Shown piece by piece: positions 13,240 to 22,105 of a DNA stretch of 64,000 nucleotides; within the stretch, counting starts at the first letter, position 1; each line of letters starts with the position of its first letter. Origin of the DNA: Ochotona curzoniae (Eukaryota; Chordata; Mammalia; Lagomorpha; Ochotonidae); the NCBI RefSeq assembly GCF_017591425.1, contig NW_024467121.1, positions 16,070,707-16,134,706 of the forward strand, written 5' to 3'. The notes beneath the pieces were generated by a model. That model was not told where the DNA came from. It did not search any database and worked only from the letters and a program-made list of their open reading frames with translations. The position numbers and the translations under genes were made by a program.

Positions 13240-13525
13240 AAGCCAGCACTTGGGAAAACACCATCCCATAACTGAGAGCTTGTGCTTAAGCCCTGCTTCT
13301 GCTTCCAAGTCGGGTTCCTACGTAAACACCTGGGGGTGTCAGATGATGGCCCTGGGGCCTGGAATTCCTGCCAACCCTGCTGGAGCCCAGGTTGGAGCTC
13401 CTGGCTCCTGGATTTGCCCAGTGCTTGAGGAGCAACCAGTGGATGGAAGATAGGCCTCCTTCTCCCTTCTCTCTGCCACTCTCCCTTTGAAACAAATACA
13501 TTTGAAAATTTTAAATGTTTTGACA
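13240..13525 (+). mobile_element. Divergent CSINE
   Basis: Old C-element copy. Recognisable parts are GGCCCTGGGGCCTGGAATTCC, GGAGCTCCTGGCTCCTGGATTTG, GGAGCAACCAGTGGATGGAAG (about 13428-13450), a CTCTCTGCCACTCTCCCTTTG pyrimidine block and an AAACAAATACATTTGAAAATTTT tail. The tRNA-like head is nearly unrecognisable. It lies about 220 bp upstream of a much younger copy. The overlapping frames at 13224-13541 are translations of this repeat. Confidence 0.75.
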
Positions 13526-13732
13526 GTGACAAAACAGGCAAAGCAAACTTTGATAATACTGAAATGTCATATTTGCCCTAATCACTTTCAAAAACCTTAA
13601 GAATTTATTAGTAGCAGCTGCTAAATTTTAACGAATGCATATATAGGCAATCATATCACACAGAAGAAAAGACTTTTTCTGTATGTGCATCTGACTTCAA
13701 CAACCTTATACGTGCTCTCATTGTCTCAGTCC

Positions 13733-13745
13733 AAAAGATACTTGG
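13733..13745. repeat. Target-site duplication, left copy
   Basis: AAAAGATACTTGG, repeated exactly at 14086-14098, flanks the young CSINE. Confidence 0.85.
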
Positions 13746-14085
13746 GGGCCCGGCGTGGTGGCGCAAGTGGTTAAAGGTCCTCGCCTTGCACCCCCGGGAT
13801 CCCATATGGGCGCCGGTTCTAATCCCGGCAGCCCCGCTTCCCTTCCAGCTCCCTGCTTGTGGCCTGGGAAAGCAGTCGAGGACGGCCCAAAGCTTTGGGA
13901 ACCTGCACCCGCGTGGGAGACCTGGAAGAGGCTCCTGGCTTCGGATCGGCATAGTATCGGCCCGTTGCGCTCACTTGGGGAGTGAATCATCGGACGGAAA
14001 ATCTTCCTCTCTGTCTCTCCTCTCTGTATATCTGCCTTTCCAATGAAAAAATAATAAAAATAAAAAAAAATAAAAAAAAAAAAAA
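13746..14085 (+). mobile_element. Full-length young CSINE
   Basis: A nearly intact C-element SINE. The head GGGCCCGGCGTGGTGG begins right after a 13-bp target-site duplication. The A box TGGCGCAAGTGG is at 13759-13770 and the B box GGTTCTAATCC at 13815-13825. The body reads GGCCTGGGAAAGCAGTCGAGGACGG (13860-13884), CACCCGCGTGGGAGACCTGGAAG, GCTTCGGATCGGC and ATCATCGGACGGAAAATCTTCC. The tail is an A-rich string with T interruptions. High CpG retention and an exact target-site duplication mean recent insertion. Frames at 13656-14149 on both strands are translations of this element and its tail. Confidence 0.95.
13759..13825 (+). promoter_or_regulatory. Internal pol III promoter (A and B boxes) of a CSINE
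   Basis: A box TGGCGCAAGTGG (fits TRGYNNARNGG) at 13759-13770 and B box GGTTCTAATCC (fits GGTTCNANNCC) at 13815-13825, 44 bp apart, are both intact. This copy could in principle be transcribed by RNA polymerase III. Activity is inference. Confidence 0.75.
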
Positions 14086-14098
14086 AAAAGATACTTGG
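14086..14098. repeat. Target-site duplication, right copy
   Basis: AAAAGATACTTGG, identical to 13733-13745, after the poly(A) of the CSINE. Confidence 0.85.
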
Positions 14099-15470
14099 AA
14101 AGAACAAATTTAGGAGTACAATATTTCCTGGCATTCTACCCAATGACAAGCATGGTTAGCAAACTCCCTTCTTGCATTCAATTTGATTTTCATAGATGTG
14201 ATTTTTTTAAAATCTCATATGGTCCAGGATTCAAAGTATCTAAAAATCCTTCAAACATCGGATTACTGGGTTATTGAGAAAACTGTTTAATTTCCTGCCA
14301 CAATGAGACAGTCTTCTTACATACAATGGGTTTGTTCTTTCCCAAAAGCGTACAGTGTAGGAAGAAAATACAATGTTGGGAAGAACTTTAAAGTCTTACT
14401 TTTATCTGCTGTTGATAAAAATTTAAAATATCAAAGCATAACAAAAAATTGTAAACACTCCCACACTAATTTTGTCCATGTGGATTTTCAGTTCTTTCGC
14501 ATATGAAAAGCTTTATTGTCTGAGTACTGTTACTCTGAGTTTTAGTACAAGTTATGCGTCTCAAAAATAACATGGAAGGATGCCATATGAGCCTTTGTTT
14601 TACAAGAAAAAGAAGATATCCAACTCAATCATACTGAATTAAATCAGGAAACAGTCTCTGTAGTATACTACACCAAGACTATACAAAACATCACTTCATT
14701 AACTCTGAAGGTTGATGACATGGTTTTAAAAAGTAAATGTAACTCTAAAGGAGTTAGAATAGCAAGTTGTACCCATAAAGTTGTGCATGCATGCAGGAGG
14801 CATGGCTCCATGAGGGCTGAGAATTCCCTGGTGAGGAGATGAGGGCAGTGAAGCACTAGGGACCTACCCTTGAGGAACCATTGGGAATCTGCCGTCTTAG
14901 GGACACGGGGGTCATTTGCGGAGCGGAGAGCTGCTCATACTCTGGAAGATGTTCACACTGGCTTCAAAACTGCTGACCGGAGTGACAGACTGGGAGAGCT
15001 TCCTCCAGGCTGTGCTTAGGTGGGTGGATGTCACACACCATTAACTACCGCACCGGGCAGGATGCTGGTGAGCGTGAGCGCAGGTGCTTCCTCCTCCGGG
15101 TGCCTGCACCCTCCACTGACAATGCGGAACATCATGCTGGGTAGCAAGGGAGACCACTAATTAGAAACCATGGCCACGGCAATAAGGAAAGGTTTCTTTT
15201 GAACCAAGAGGTTATATATGAGTAATTGCTACACTAAAGCAACTATATTTTAAAAAGTGATATCTTTGTAACGAAATCATTAGATCATTAGATGCCCTGA
15301 AAGTTGTTCAGTTTATAAAATACCTTTCTTGTATACAACCAAGATAGCATGAATTGGAAAGCTAGGTTTTGTTATCAGTAGAACTCTTTTATTCAAACCT
15401 TAATGTCTCAAACAGTAAAACTCATATGTTGAACAGGGCCAAGTTTGAATTGTTTATTTCTTAAAATGGG
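14099..15470. other. Unassigned block with a GC- and CpG-rich patch
   Basis: Mostly AT-rich with no recognised gene. From about 14,880 to 15,175 the base composition changes sharply: 12 CpGs in under 300 bp against very few in the flanks. No open frame of coding quality crosses this patch. It could be the remnant of a retroelement, an unrecognised exon of a non-coding transcript or a regulatory element. Confidence 0.5.
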
Positions 15471-15474
15471 AAGG

Positions 15475-15785
15475 AACATTTGGTCCAGTGGCTAACAGGG
15501 TGTTTGGAAGGCTGACATCCCACACTGGAATGTTTTAGTTACAGCTTCAGCTTCATTCCTGATTCTAAGTTCTTCCAATATGTATCATAAGAGGCAGAGG
15601 GTGATAGTTCAAACGGTTGGAATCTTAATACTTGAACAACAGGCCTGCATTGAGTTTCCGGCTCCTGGCTTTGACCTCTGCCTGTTTTTTTGACTGTTAC
15701 AAACACTTGGAAAGAGACCCAGTAGCTGGAGATCTCGTTCTGTCTATTTGCCATTCCTACTTTCAAATAAAATATGAACATTTTA
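15475..15785 (+). mobile_element. Divergent CSINE
   Basis: Weak head (CCAGTGGCTAACAGGGTGTTTGG), ATCCCACACTGGAATG, then GAGTTTCCGGCTCCTGGCTTTGAC, GAGACCCAGTAGCTGGAGATCTCG (about 15714-15737), CTGTCTATTTGCCATTCC and CTTTCAAATAAAATATGAA give the order of CSINE segments. It is strongly diverged. Confidence 0.65.
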
Positions 15786-16119
15786 CAAATAAACTAATTG
15801 TGCAACACCAATCCAAATCCTATAAATGGTTCTATTACATAATCATATCTCAACTTTAAATATGTTCCCACCAAGTCTAAGTTGCTATTAAAAATCTTAA
15901 AGACAGGAGAGTGTTGGGCACATCTTTTTTTATATTATTTGACATGAAATTGATCATTTCTTGTGAGTACAGGACTTTTTCAAGAAGATACTACACAAGA
16001 CTCATTTAATAAACCATACTACTTCTTCAGTGATTCTTAAAGGGAAATTCAATATAATAATAACTTACTAAATAAATGTACTATATTTCTTAGTTAAAAA
16101 CACTTTTTCTAGTCATATG

Positions 16120-16315
16120 ATCTGGATTTTGAAAGTATTATTACATTTAACTCTGTAACCCTGGAAAAGTTATTCGATCTATTTAGGGTATAGTTCCATC
16201 TCATGAGAAAATTTATACAATGTGACTTCCTTATAAAACAGTTGATATTTAAAGGAAATAAACTCCTAACCTCATCACAATTACAGGAAGGTAATAAGCA
16301 TTCAATGAATGAAAG
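16120..16315 (+). mobile_element. MIR
   Basis: CTCTGTAACCCTGGAAAAGTTATTCGATCTATTTAGGG corresponds to the MIR core (GTGACCTTGGGCAAGTTACTTAACCTCTCTG). CATCTCATGAGAAAATTTATACAATG follows, and GGTAATAAGCATTCAATGAATG (16290-16311) matches the MIR 3' end. Many substitutions are present, as expected for this ancient family. Confidence 0.55.
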
Positions 16316-18357
16316 TTTTAGTTTATCACAATTATATTATTGTTGTATTCAAAATGATCAGTCATAGGATTTGAACCCAACCTTTTTGAGCGATAACTAT
16401 TTTTCTTTTCATGTATGCCATCTTCTTGAAGTATGAATGGAAAAATCTAAATTACTAGAGTCAGAATCAGTGAGATTAGATTGTGTTTTTCCTGTGTCAT
16501 AAACGATTACTCTCCCAAATAAAGCATGACTTTGATATTCACTCCGTATCAAATTTTAAAATTTTGAAGGTGAATAAAGAAGCGTTTAGCTGTTGAGTGC
16601 AGTGACACTCATCAACTTCAGGTGCATTTTCTCTTCCCTTTGCAAATCTTGAGTCTGTCAGATGTCTTGCAGAATTATGTAAGAACTGAGAGAATTTAAT
16701 ATACATTGGTGTGAACAATGAGTATAGTAGGTAAAACCCCTTTTCCATGATTTGTAGCTTAAATGTAAAGTGTATTCATGCACTTTTATTCTGCCTCCCA
16801 AGAAAGTAATTTAAATATTTATCAAATGTGATTTACATGAAAAAACCACCCTACTTTTCATCTGTGGTGCTTTTCTTGTGTCCCTCAGAGTTGCCTTTTT
16901 AAAATATACATTTGGAAACAAATTATATTATGATCCCAAATATAAAAAGCCAATGCAATGTAGAATGGGGGAGCTCAGGGGAGGAAAAGGGGCTGTAGGC
17001 ATGGTGAAAAGAAAGTAGCTTGTTGAATTTTCACACACTGAACTACTGAGTAGGCTTATTTAAATCTATTTTCCTTTATGAATTATACATGGCTATCATC
17101 ACTGAGGTACACTCCCAGCCTGGAAAAAAAATTTAAATGACAACTTCCTGATAAGCTGTCAAATTGTCAAATGGGAAAGATTCACTCATTTCTTTAAATT
17201 GGTGGTGGATTTTTATTTATTAATATATGAAATGATTTTTCTAGCAATGCATTTCGGGTACCTTTGGCTCTTCAGAAAGAAAAGTATGAGAATACTTGAT
17301 CTCACTTTACACTTTCAGTGTGTAACAAACAACAGAGTTTGTTGGAGGGTCTTTTTTGCTGAGAGCCTGTAGGCTTTCCTCACCTGCCTGGGCCAGTAGG
17401 TAAGATTATGCAGGTGTTTGCCTGCAGGAGAATCCTGCTAATTAGGGAACAAAGGAGGCAGTGGAAACCGATGTACAGGTATTTTCAGGTAAAATAGTTG
17501 ATGTGACAAGTCTAAGGAATGATTTGCACCATTTCAACAACCAGCGAGTTTTCATCTTTGAACAACCCCCCAACTGTCCAATTTCTGCCATGGGTAAGGT
17601 ACAGAGACCCTAAAGTAGCTGTGGTTCCATAGAATTGTTCATAGAGAAAACCACCAACGGTTTTCTCATCAACATGGAACATTTCCACCATGCAAAACTG
17701 AAAGACTCACAGTCAATATAAAGTTGACTTGGATTCAGAGAATACTTCTGGGTACTAGTCGGGGAAGCCAGTATTTTTCCAGAAAACAATGGCAGTCAAG
17801 CTTTACCTCTTGCCCTCTGTGGCCCGTCTTCTAATGACACAAATTCCTGACACTGCAGTCTCATCCATCATCTAAATTATTTGTTTACAGAGTACGCCAA
17901 ATATTTTCTGTACTGGGTTAAAGAGACATAGTTCCTGCCCTAAAGGGCTTTACCACCTGCTCCAGGATACCACCCTTGGAAACGCCAGTTCCTATTTCTG
18001 TGCCCTGGCTAAAAGGACCTGTAGTCAAGCAATTTCTTTGTTTTTCAGACAGAAAACAGGCTAGTGGCCTTGGCTCTAAAGAAGGTGTCTTTTTAAAGGC
18101 ACAGTGTGATCATTTTGTGACAACAAAGTTATCAGAGTAACTTACCGTTATTATTTCCCACTCAACAGGTTGTCTCCTTCCTGCTTTTCTGCAAGGAAAG
18201 TTAACTGCACAAACTTTGTAACTGTTCCTTGAAATAGATTAGAGAAGGGTAGCAATGATGACTACAATGTGAGCATAATTGGAACATAGAAAATTCATAA
18301 AATGAATGTCCAAAGCCAAAAGCTATAGCAATTAGTATGCGTTAGATTCAAGACCTT

Positions 18358-18360
<3 letters not shown>

Positions 18361-18410
<50 letters not shown>
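18361..18410. repeat. (CT)19(CA)6 compound microsatellite
   Basis: Thirty-eight bases of uninterrupted CT followed by twelve bases of CA. Likely polymorphic. Confidence 0.95.
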
Positions 18411-18411
<1 letters not shown>

Positions 18412-18604
18412 TCCTCTTCATTCTTAAACTGGCCTATAAAAAACTGCTTTTCAAATAGTTACAATTAACTAAAAGAATTTTTAATTTCAGTGTCTGATAC
18501 AAAAGCACGCAAATTATTAACAATGTTAATATTAGTGGGAGGAACTTTATTTGTCCATTTTATCATAAAATCTAGACGAACAGGTTTTATTAATAAAAAA
18601 CTAA

Positions 18605-18840
18605 GTCTTACCTTTTAAATTATAACTCAACGTGAGTCACTTACGTGTAAGGGGAAAAATGCAGATCTTGCAGGACAAGTTTTTAATGATTTGACGAAGC
18701 ACCTGTGTTGTGTTCTCTTTGGAGGTTCCTCACAAGTATAACAAAACTGTTTTAATGCCTCATTTTGGGCTCTAATGAAATGACTGAGGCTGGGACTCTG
18801 AGTGCTCATTCATTCTTAGTGCTGAAACACATGGAAATAA
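18605..18840. other. No recognised feature
   Basis: AT-rich sequence containing a 60-codon minus-strand frame (18627-18809) with no family resemblance. I treat it as chance. Confidence 0.5.
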
Positions 18841-18871
18841 TATTACCATGATCACTGCCCTGTCTCATTGG

Positions 18872-19035
18872 CCCCGCACATGAAGCTCCTGGCTCTGGAT
18901 TGACTCAGCTTTGGTACTTTCAGTCATTTGGGACATGGACTAGCGGATAGGACATTCTCTCTCTCTCTCTTTCCGTCTTTCTCATTCTCTCCTTATAAAT
19001 CTGTTTCAAATAAAAATAAATAAATATTTTAAAGA
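18872..19035 (+). mobile_element. CSINE 3' half
   Basis: GAAGCTCCTGGCTCTGGATTGACTCAGCTTTGG, CAGTCATTTGGGACATGGACTAGCGGATAGGAC, a CTCTCTCTCTCTTTCCGTC run and AAATAAAAATAAATAAATATTTTAAAG match the 3' half of the C-element in order. The 5' half is missing. Confidence 0.75.
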
Positions 19036-19850
19036 TAACTATACCATATTATCACCAATGGCATGTCCTTTTAATTTAGACTCATTGGTTTGATCTTTTC
19101 ATTTGGATGGAGGCTCGGCACAGAAGAGCAGGGCTGTGAGGGGAGCAAACCCACAGGCAGACTGAATGCATTAGGGATTAATAAATTCAAAGAGAGTGGC
19201 CATCTGCCCACGCCTAGGTGGAGGCTGGGCATTTTATAATCTGTAGTCTCGGGGTACTCCTAAAGCTTGGGGAAATTCCAAGAAAACGGAGGTGTGGGTG
19301 GGGATTTCAAGCTGGGGTGAATCCTGTTCCCGGGGGGTAAGGTAGTTGGAAAGAAAGGCTGGGGAGGAGAGGGGTGGCAGGGGTGTGCATGTATGGGTTA
19401 GACTTGTCTTTTGAAAACATAGTGCAAGAGCCTCCAGCGGGAGGTTCTGCATTTACCACCCCCGAGAGCATAAACTGAAGCTTCCGTCCTTGTCCCTTCC
19501 CTTTTCCTGAGCATTTGTAAAGGGGGACAGCAACGATACCTAAGAAAGGACCTGAGTACACTGTGTTTGGAGGTGTCCCCTGTGTGTGTGAAAACAGTAT
19601 GCGTTGGGCAGATCTGCTTCTGATCCCTTGAGCCGAGGTGTTTAGCTTGTCTGGGATCCTGTGTCATTGACAGGTAAAATGGAAGGAATACTAACTCCCT
19701 CAGTTCCCCAGTTCGAGAGCAGATCTTTCTAAGAAGCTCTTCTTCCCAGGTTATAACGGGCAGTCTGAGCTGTGGCTGTTGGGGAGGCTTGTGAGGTATA
19801 TGACTACTTTGCAGGTGGAGAGGATGTGGGTATTGTAGTCTGAAAGTTAG
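19036..19850. other. Moderately GC-rich block with the window's longest open frame
   Basis: A 189-codon frame at 19398-19967 on the minus strand is the longest in the window. Its translation has no recognisable domain, is rich in H, P, Q and R, and its start lies inside a MaLR-like LTR. I do not call it a gene. The stretch holds nothing else I can name. Confidence 0.45.
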
Positions 19851-19851
19851 G

Positions 19852-20455
19852 CTGTGGTAGGCAGAATTCCAAAATGGTTCACCAGTGTCCCACCACGTGG
19901 CACACTTGCCCTGTACAATCCTCTCCGCTTGAGTGTAGATGGGAAGCACAGGCTGTGAGTATGTCAAGCATCCTTGTGTAATGATATTATATTATATTAT
20001 ATTATATTATATTATATTATATTATATTATATTATATTATATTATATTATATAGAAAAGACAAGCAGATTGCAGATCCCAAATTAGGTAATTTGTAGTTA
20101 ACCTGAAGGATGATTTGCTGAGGTGGGCTTCACTTAATCAGGTGAAGCTAACTTCAAAGGAATTGGTTGCTTCCTGTGTATAAAAGTTTCCTCTGCTGCC
20201 TTTGAAGCGGCTGACAGCCACACTTTAAACTTCTCGCGGGGAGAGGGGGCCCCTACACAGAGGGTCTCATTCCTACAGTTGCTAAGATCCCACTTCTGCC
20301 AACTGCTTGAATGAGCCAAGAGTTTAGTAGCAATCCTGTGTGCCCCTGAAGAAGAAGACTCAGTTAAAGGACATCCTGATTTAGGACTCACCAAAATTGT
20401 AATATGTGTGTGTTAGTGTAAGTCACTAAACCCGCTAGAATTTGCTGGCATGAGG
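19852..20455 (+). mobile_element. MaLR-like (MLT1/MST type) LTR, interrupted by an ATTAT array
   Basis: GTAGGCAGAATTCCAAAATGG at the left resembles the start of mammalian MaLR LTRs. GCGGCTGACAGCC, CTCATTCCTACAGTTGCTAAG, CTTCTGCCAACTGCTTGAATGAGCC (about 20293-20318) and GTGTTAGTGTAAGTCACTAAACCCG (about 20410-20434) match later conserved segments of the same repeat (CTGCCAACAACCTGAATGAGC, TGTTTTAAGCCACTAAG). The middle is displaced by a perfect ATTAT array. The exact family needs RepeatMasker. Confidence 0.6.
19984..20053. repeat. (ATTAT)14 perfect pentanucleotide microsatellite
   Basis: About 70 bp of uninterrupted ATTAT units with no visible substitution. The lack of decay indicates recent expansion inside a much older LTR. 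Confidence 0.95.
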
Positions 20456-21411
20456 TCAAAGCTAATGCATCCAATGTGAGAGTTCATCGGGGTCCGATCC
20501 TGAATATGAATTGCGTGGCACGCGTGAGACGTTCAACTCATGGGGAAGTTACGACGCTCTTCATTAAAAGAAATGTGCAAGCTACATTCGCAGACACTAG
20601 AGCAGCTTATCAGATTTCAGAACAAGGGTCAAGGCAAAAGTTTTCAACGATAAGAGAGAAGAGTTGACTGCAGAAAAGAGACTCTGGTGTTAGGGCTAGT
20701 ATTCCCGCAAGACCTCACACCAAGTTCACAGCACTGGCGGGACCCTTTTTTCCTTGTCAGGAGAAACGAGCCAAATGCATTTCAATTCTATGAATCACCA
20801 TTGGTTCTGACACTGACTTGAGCTTTCTCACAGACAGTATTTCCTGCTGGCATATGCAGCGTGTAGCAATTCTACATGTTTGAACACCTAAAGAATTGAG
20901 GTTCGCTGTTACCAGGAACACCCCCAGGTGCCCTGAAAACACGAGCTTGCCTATGGAAAAGTCAGCGGGCATGTTGAAATGTAACAGGGACAGAAAGGAA
21001 AGAGGAATCAGACTGGGTCAAGATGCTGGGGAAACAAGAATGAAGAGTAGGACAGTTGCTCCCAGTTTTCACTTTGTTACCAGCATTTCCATTTGTTTGC
21101 TAGAAAATACTGCCAATCTGATTGTACTCTAGGTAGCTGCCCTTAGCCTGCTGTCTGATCAGAGTATGTTTGTGCTTTTCCTTTCAGTTTTGATTCAGAT
21201 TTGGCTATTTTGAAAGTCTAGAAGTTTTTTCCACATAAGTGAAAGCTGTTGATGGTAAGTAAATATTATCATAACAGATTTACAGAACTACAACGCTTAT
21301 AGTATTAAACAGATATGCATTTTACAATTGCAACGTTAACATCTGTGTGAAATTTTACAAAATTATTTAATCAAAACCCACTTCCAAAAAAAGAAATAAA
21401 AAGGAAGGAAG
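20456..21411. other. CpG-dense patch followed by AT-rich sequence
   Basis: From 20487 to about 20,967 there are 17 CpGs, 8 of them within 20487-20555, which is far above the surrounding sequence. A 63-codon frame at 20476-20667 runs through it but shows no known domain. Unassigned. It might be part of the retroelement to its left or an independent conserved element. Confidence 0.5.
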
Positions 21412-21740
21412 GGGCCCAGCGGCATGGCCTAGTGGCTAAAGTCCTCGCCTTCAACGCCCTGTGATCCCATATGGGCACTGATTCTAATCCCAGTCACCCC
21501 GCTTCCCATCCAGCTCCATGCTTGTGGCCTGGGAAAGCAGTCGAGGATGGCCCAAAGCCTTGGGACCCTGCACTTACATGGGATACCTGGAGGAATTTCC
21601 TGGATCCTGGCTTTGGATCGGCACAGCACCGGCCATTGCAGTCACTAGGGGAGTGAATCATCGGATGGAAGATCTTCCTCTCTGTCTCTCCTCCTCTCTG
21701 TATATCTGACTTTGTAATAAAAATAAATAAATGTAAAAAA
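21412..21740 (+). mobile_element. Full-length CSINE
   Basis: Head GGGGCCCAGCGGCATGG, A box TGGCCTAGTGGC, and a B-box region GATTCTAATCC (one change from consensus, so probably weakened). The body includes GGCCTGGGAAAGCAGTCGAGGATGG, GGATACCTGGAGGAATTTCCTGG and CACTAGGGGAGTGAATCATCGG, and the end is CTCTGTATATCTGACTTTGTAATAAAAATAAATAAATG. The A-tail merges into a purine-only tract. Several peptides in both orientations (21429-21709) are translations of it. Confidence 0.93.
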
Positions 21741-21850
21741 AGAAGGAAGGAAGGAAGGACGGAAAGAAGAAGGAAAGATGGAGGAAGGGAAGGAGGGAGG
21801 GAAGAAGGGAAGGAAGAAAGAAAAAAGAAGGAAAAACAAAAGAACAAAAG
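21741..21850 (+). repeat. Purine-only (GGAA/GAAG) tract
   Basis: About 105 bases that are almost entirely A and G on the + strand (only isolated C and T near 21760 and 21779), built from GGAAG units. It probably grew from the A-tail of the CSINE to its left. Such tracts can form triplex DNA. The minus-strand frames rich in F, S, P and L (21494-21956) come from it. Confidence 0.9.
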
Positions 21851-21852
21851 AA

Positions 21853-22105
21853 AAAGGCAGAGAGGAATAGAGTTCTGAAAATGTGATATGTGATTTATAC
21901 TTCAAATGACCGCAATGGCTGAGACTAGGCTGAGGCCAAATCCAGGAGCTGGGCACTTAATCCAAGTCTTTCACGTGAGTGATGAGAAACCGATTACTGG
22001 GGACATGAAACATTCCATGATGGTCATTAAGGAGGAAGATGGAGTCAGGAGGCAAAGCCAGGTATCTAAGATGATGTGGGATGCAGGTGTCTTAACTTAA
22101 ATCGT
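21853..22105 (-). mobile_element. Divergent CSINE, minus strand
   Basis: AAGGCAGAGAGGAATAGAG, CAAATGACCGCAATGGCTGAGACTAGGC, AAATCCAGGAGCTGGGC, AGTCTTTCACGTGAGTG, and GATGTGGGATGCAGGTGTCTTAACTT follow the order of the reverse complement of the C-element. An old copy. The younger plus-strand copy at 21412 appears to have landed beside its 3' end. Confidence 0.6.

Larger units (their letters stand above)
15790..18870. other. AT-rich block with a MIR remnant
   Basis: No gene is recognised. A MIR-like piece lies at 16120-16315. The 17,340-17,470 segment (CCTGCCTGGGCCAGTAGG and neighbours) is less AT-rich and unassigned. The 17,870-17,960 part (AGACATAGTTCCTGCCCTAAAGGGC) resembles a common ancient mammalian interspersed repeat, but I cannot name it. 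Confidence 0.5.

Noticed and set aside
13746..13830. tRNA-like sequence with A and B boxes
   Set aside because: It is the tRNA-derived head of a CSINE, not a functional tRNA gene; the same head recurs in other copies.
13718..14149. 143-codon minus-strand frame
   Set aside because: It is the antisense translation of a CSINE plus its poly(A) tail (the phenylalanine-rich start is the tail).
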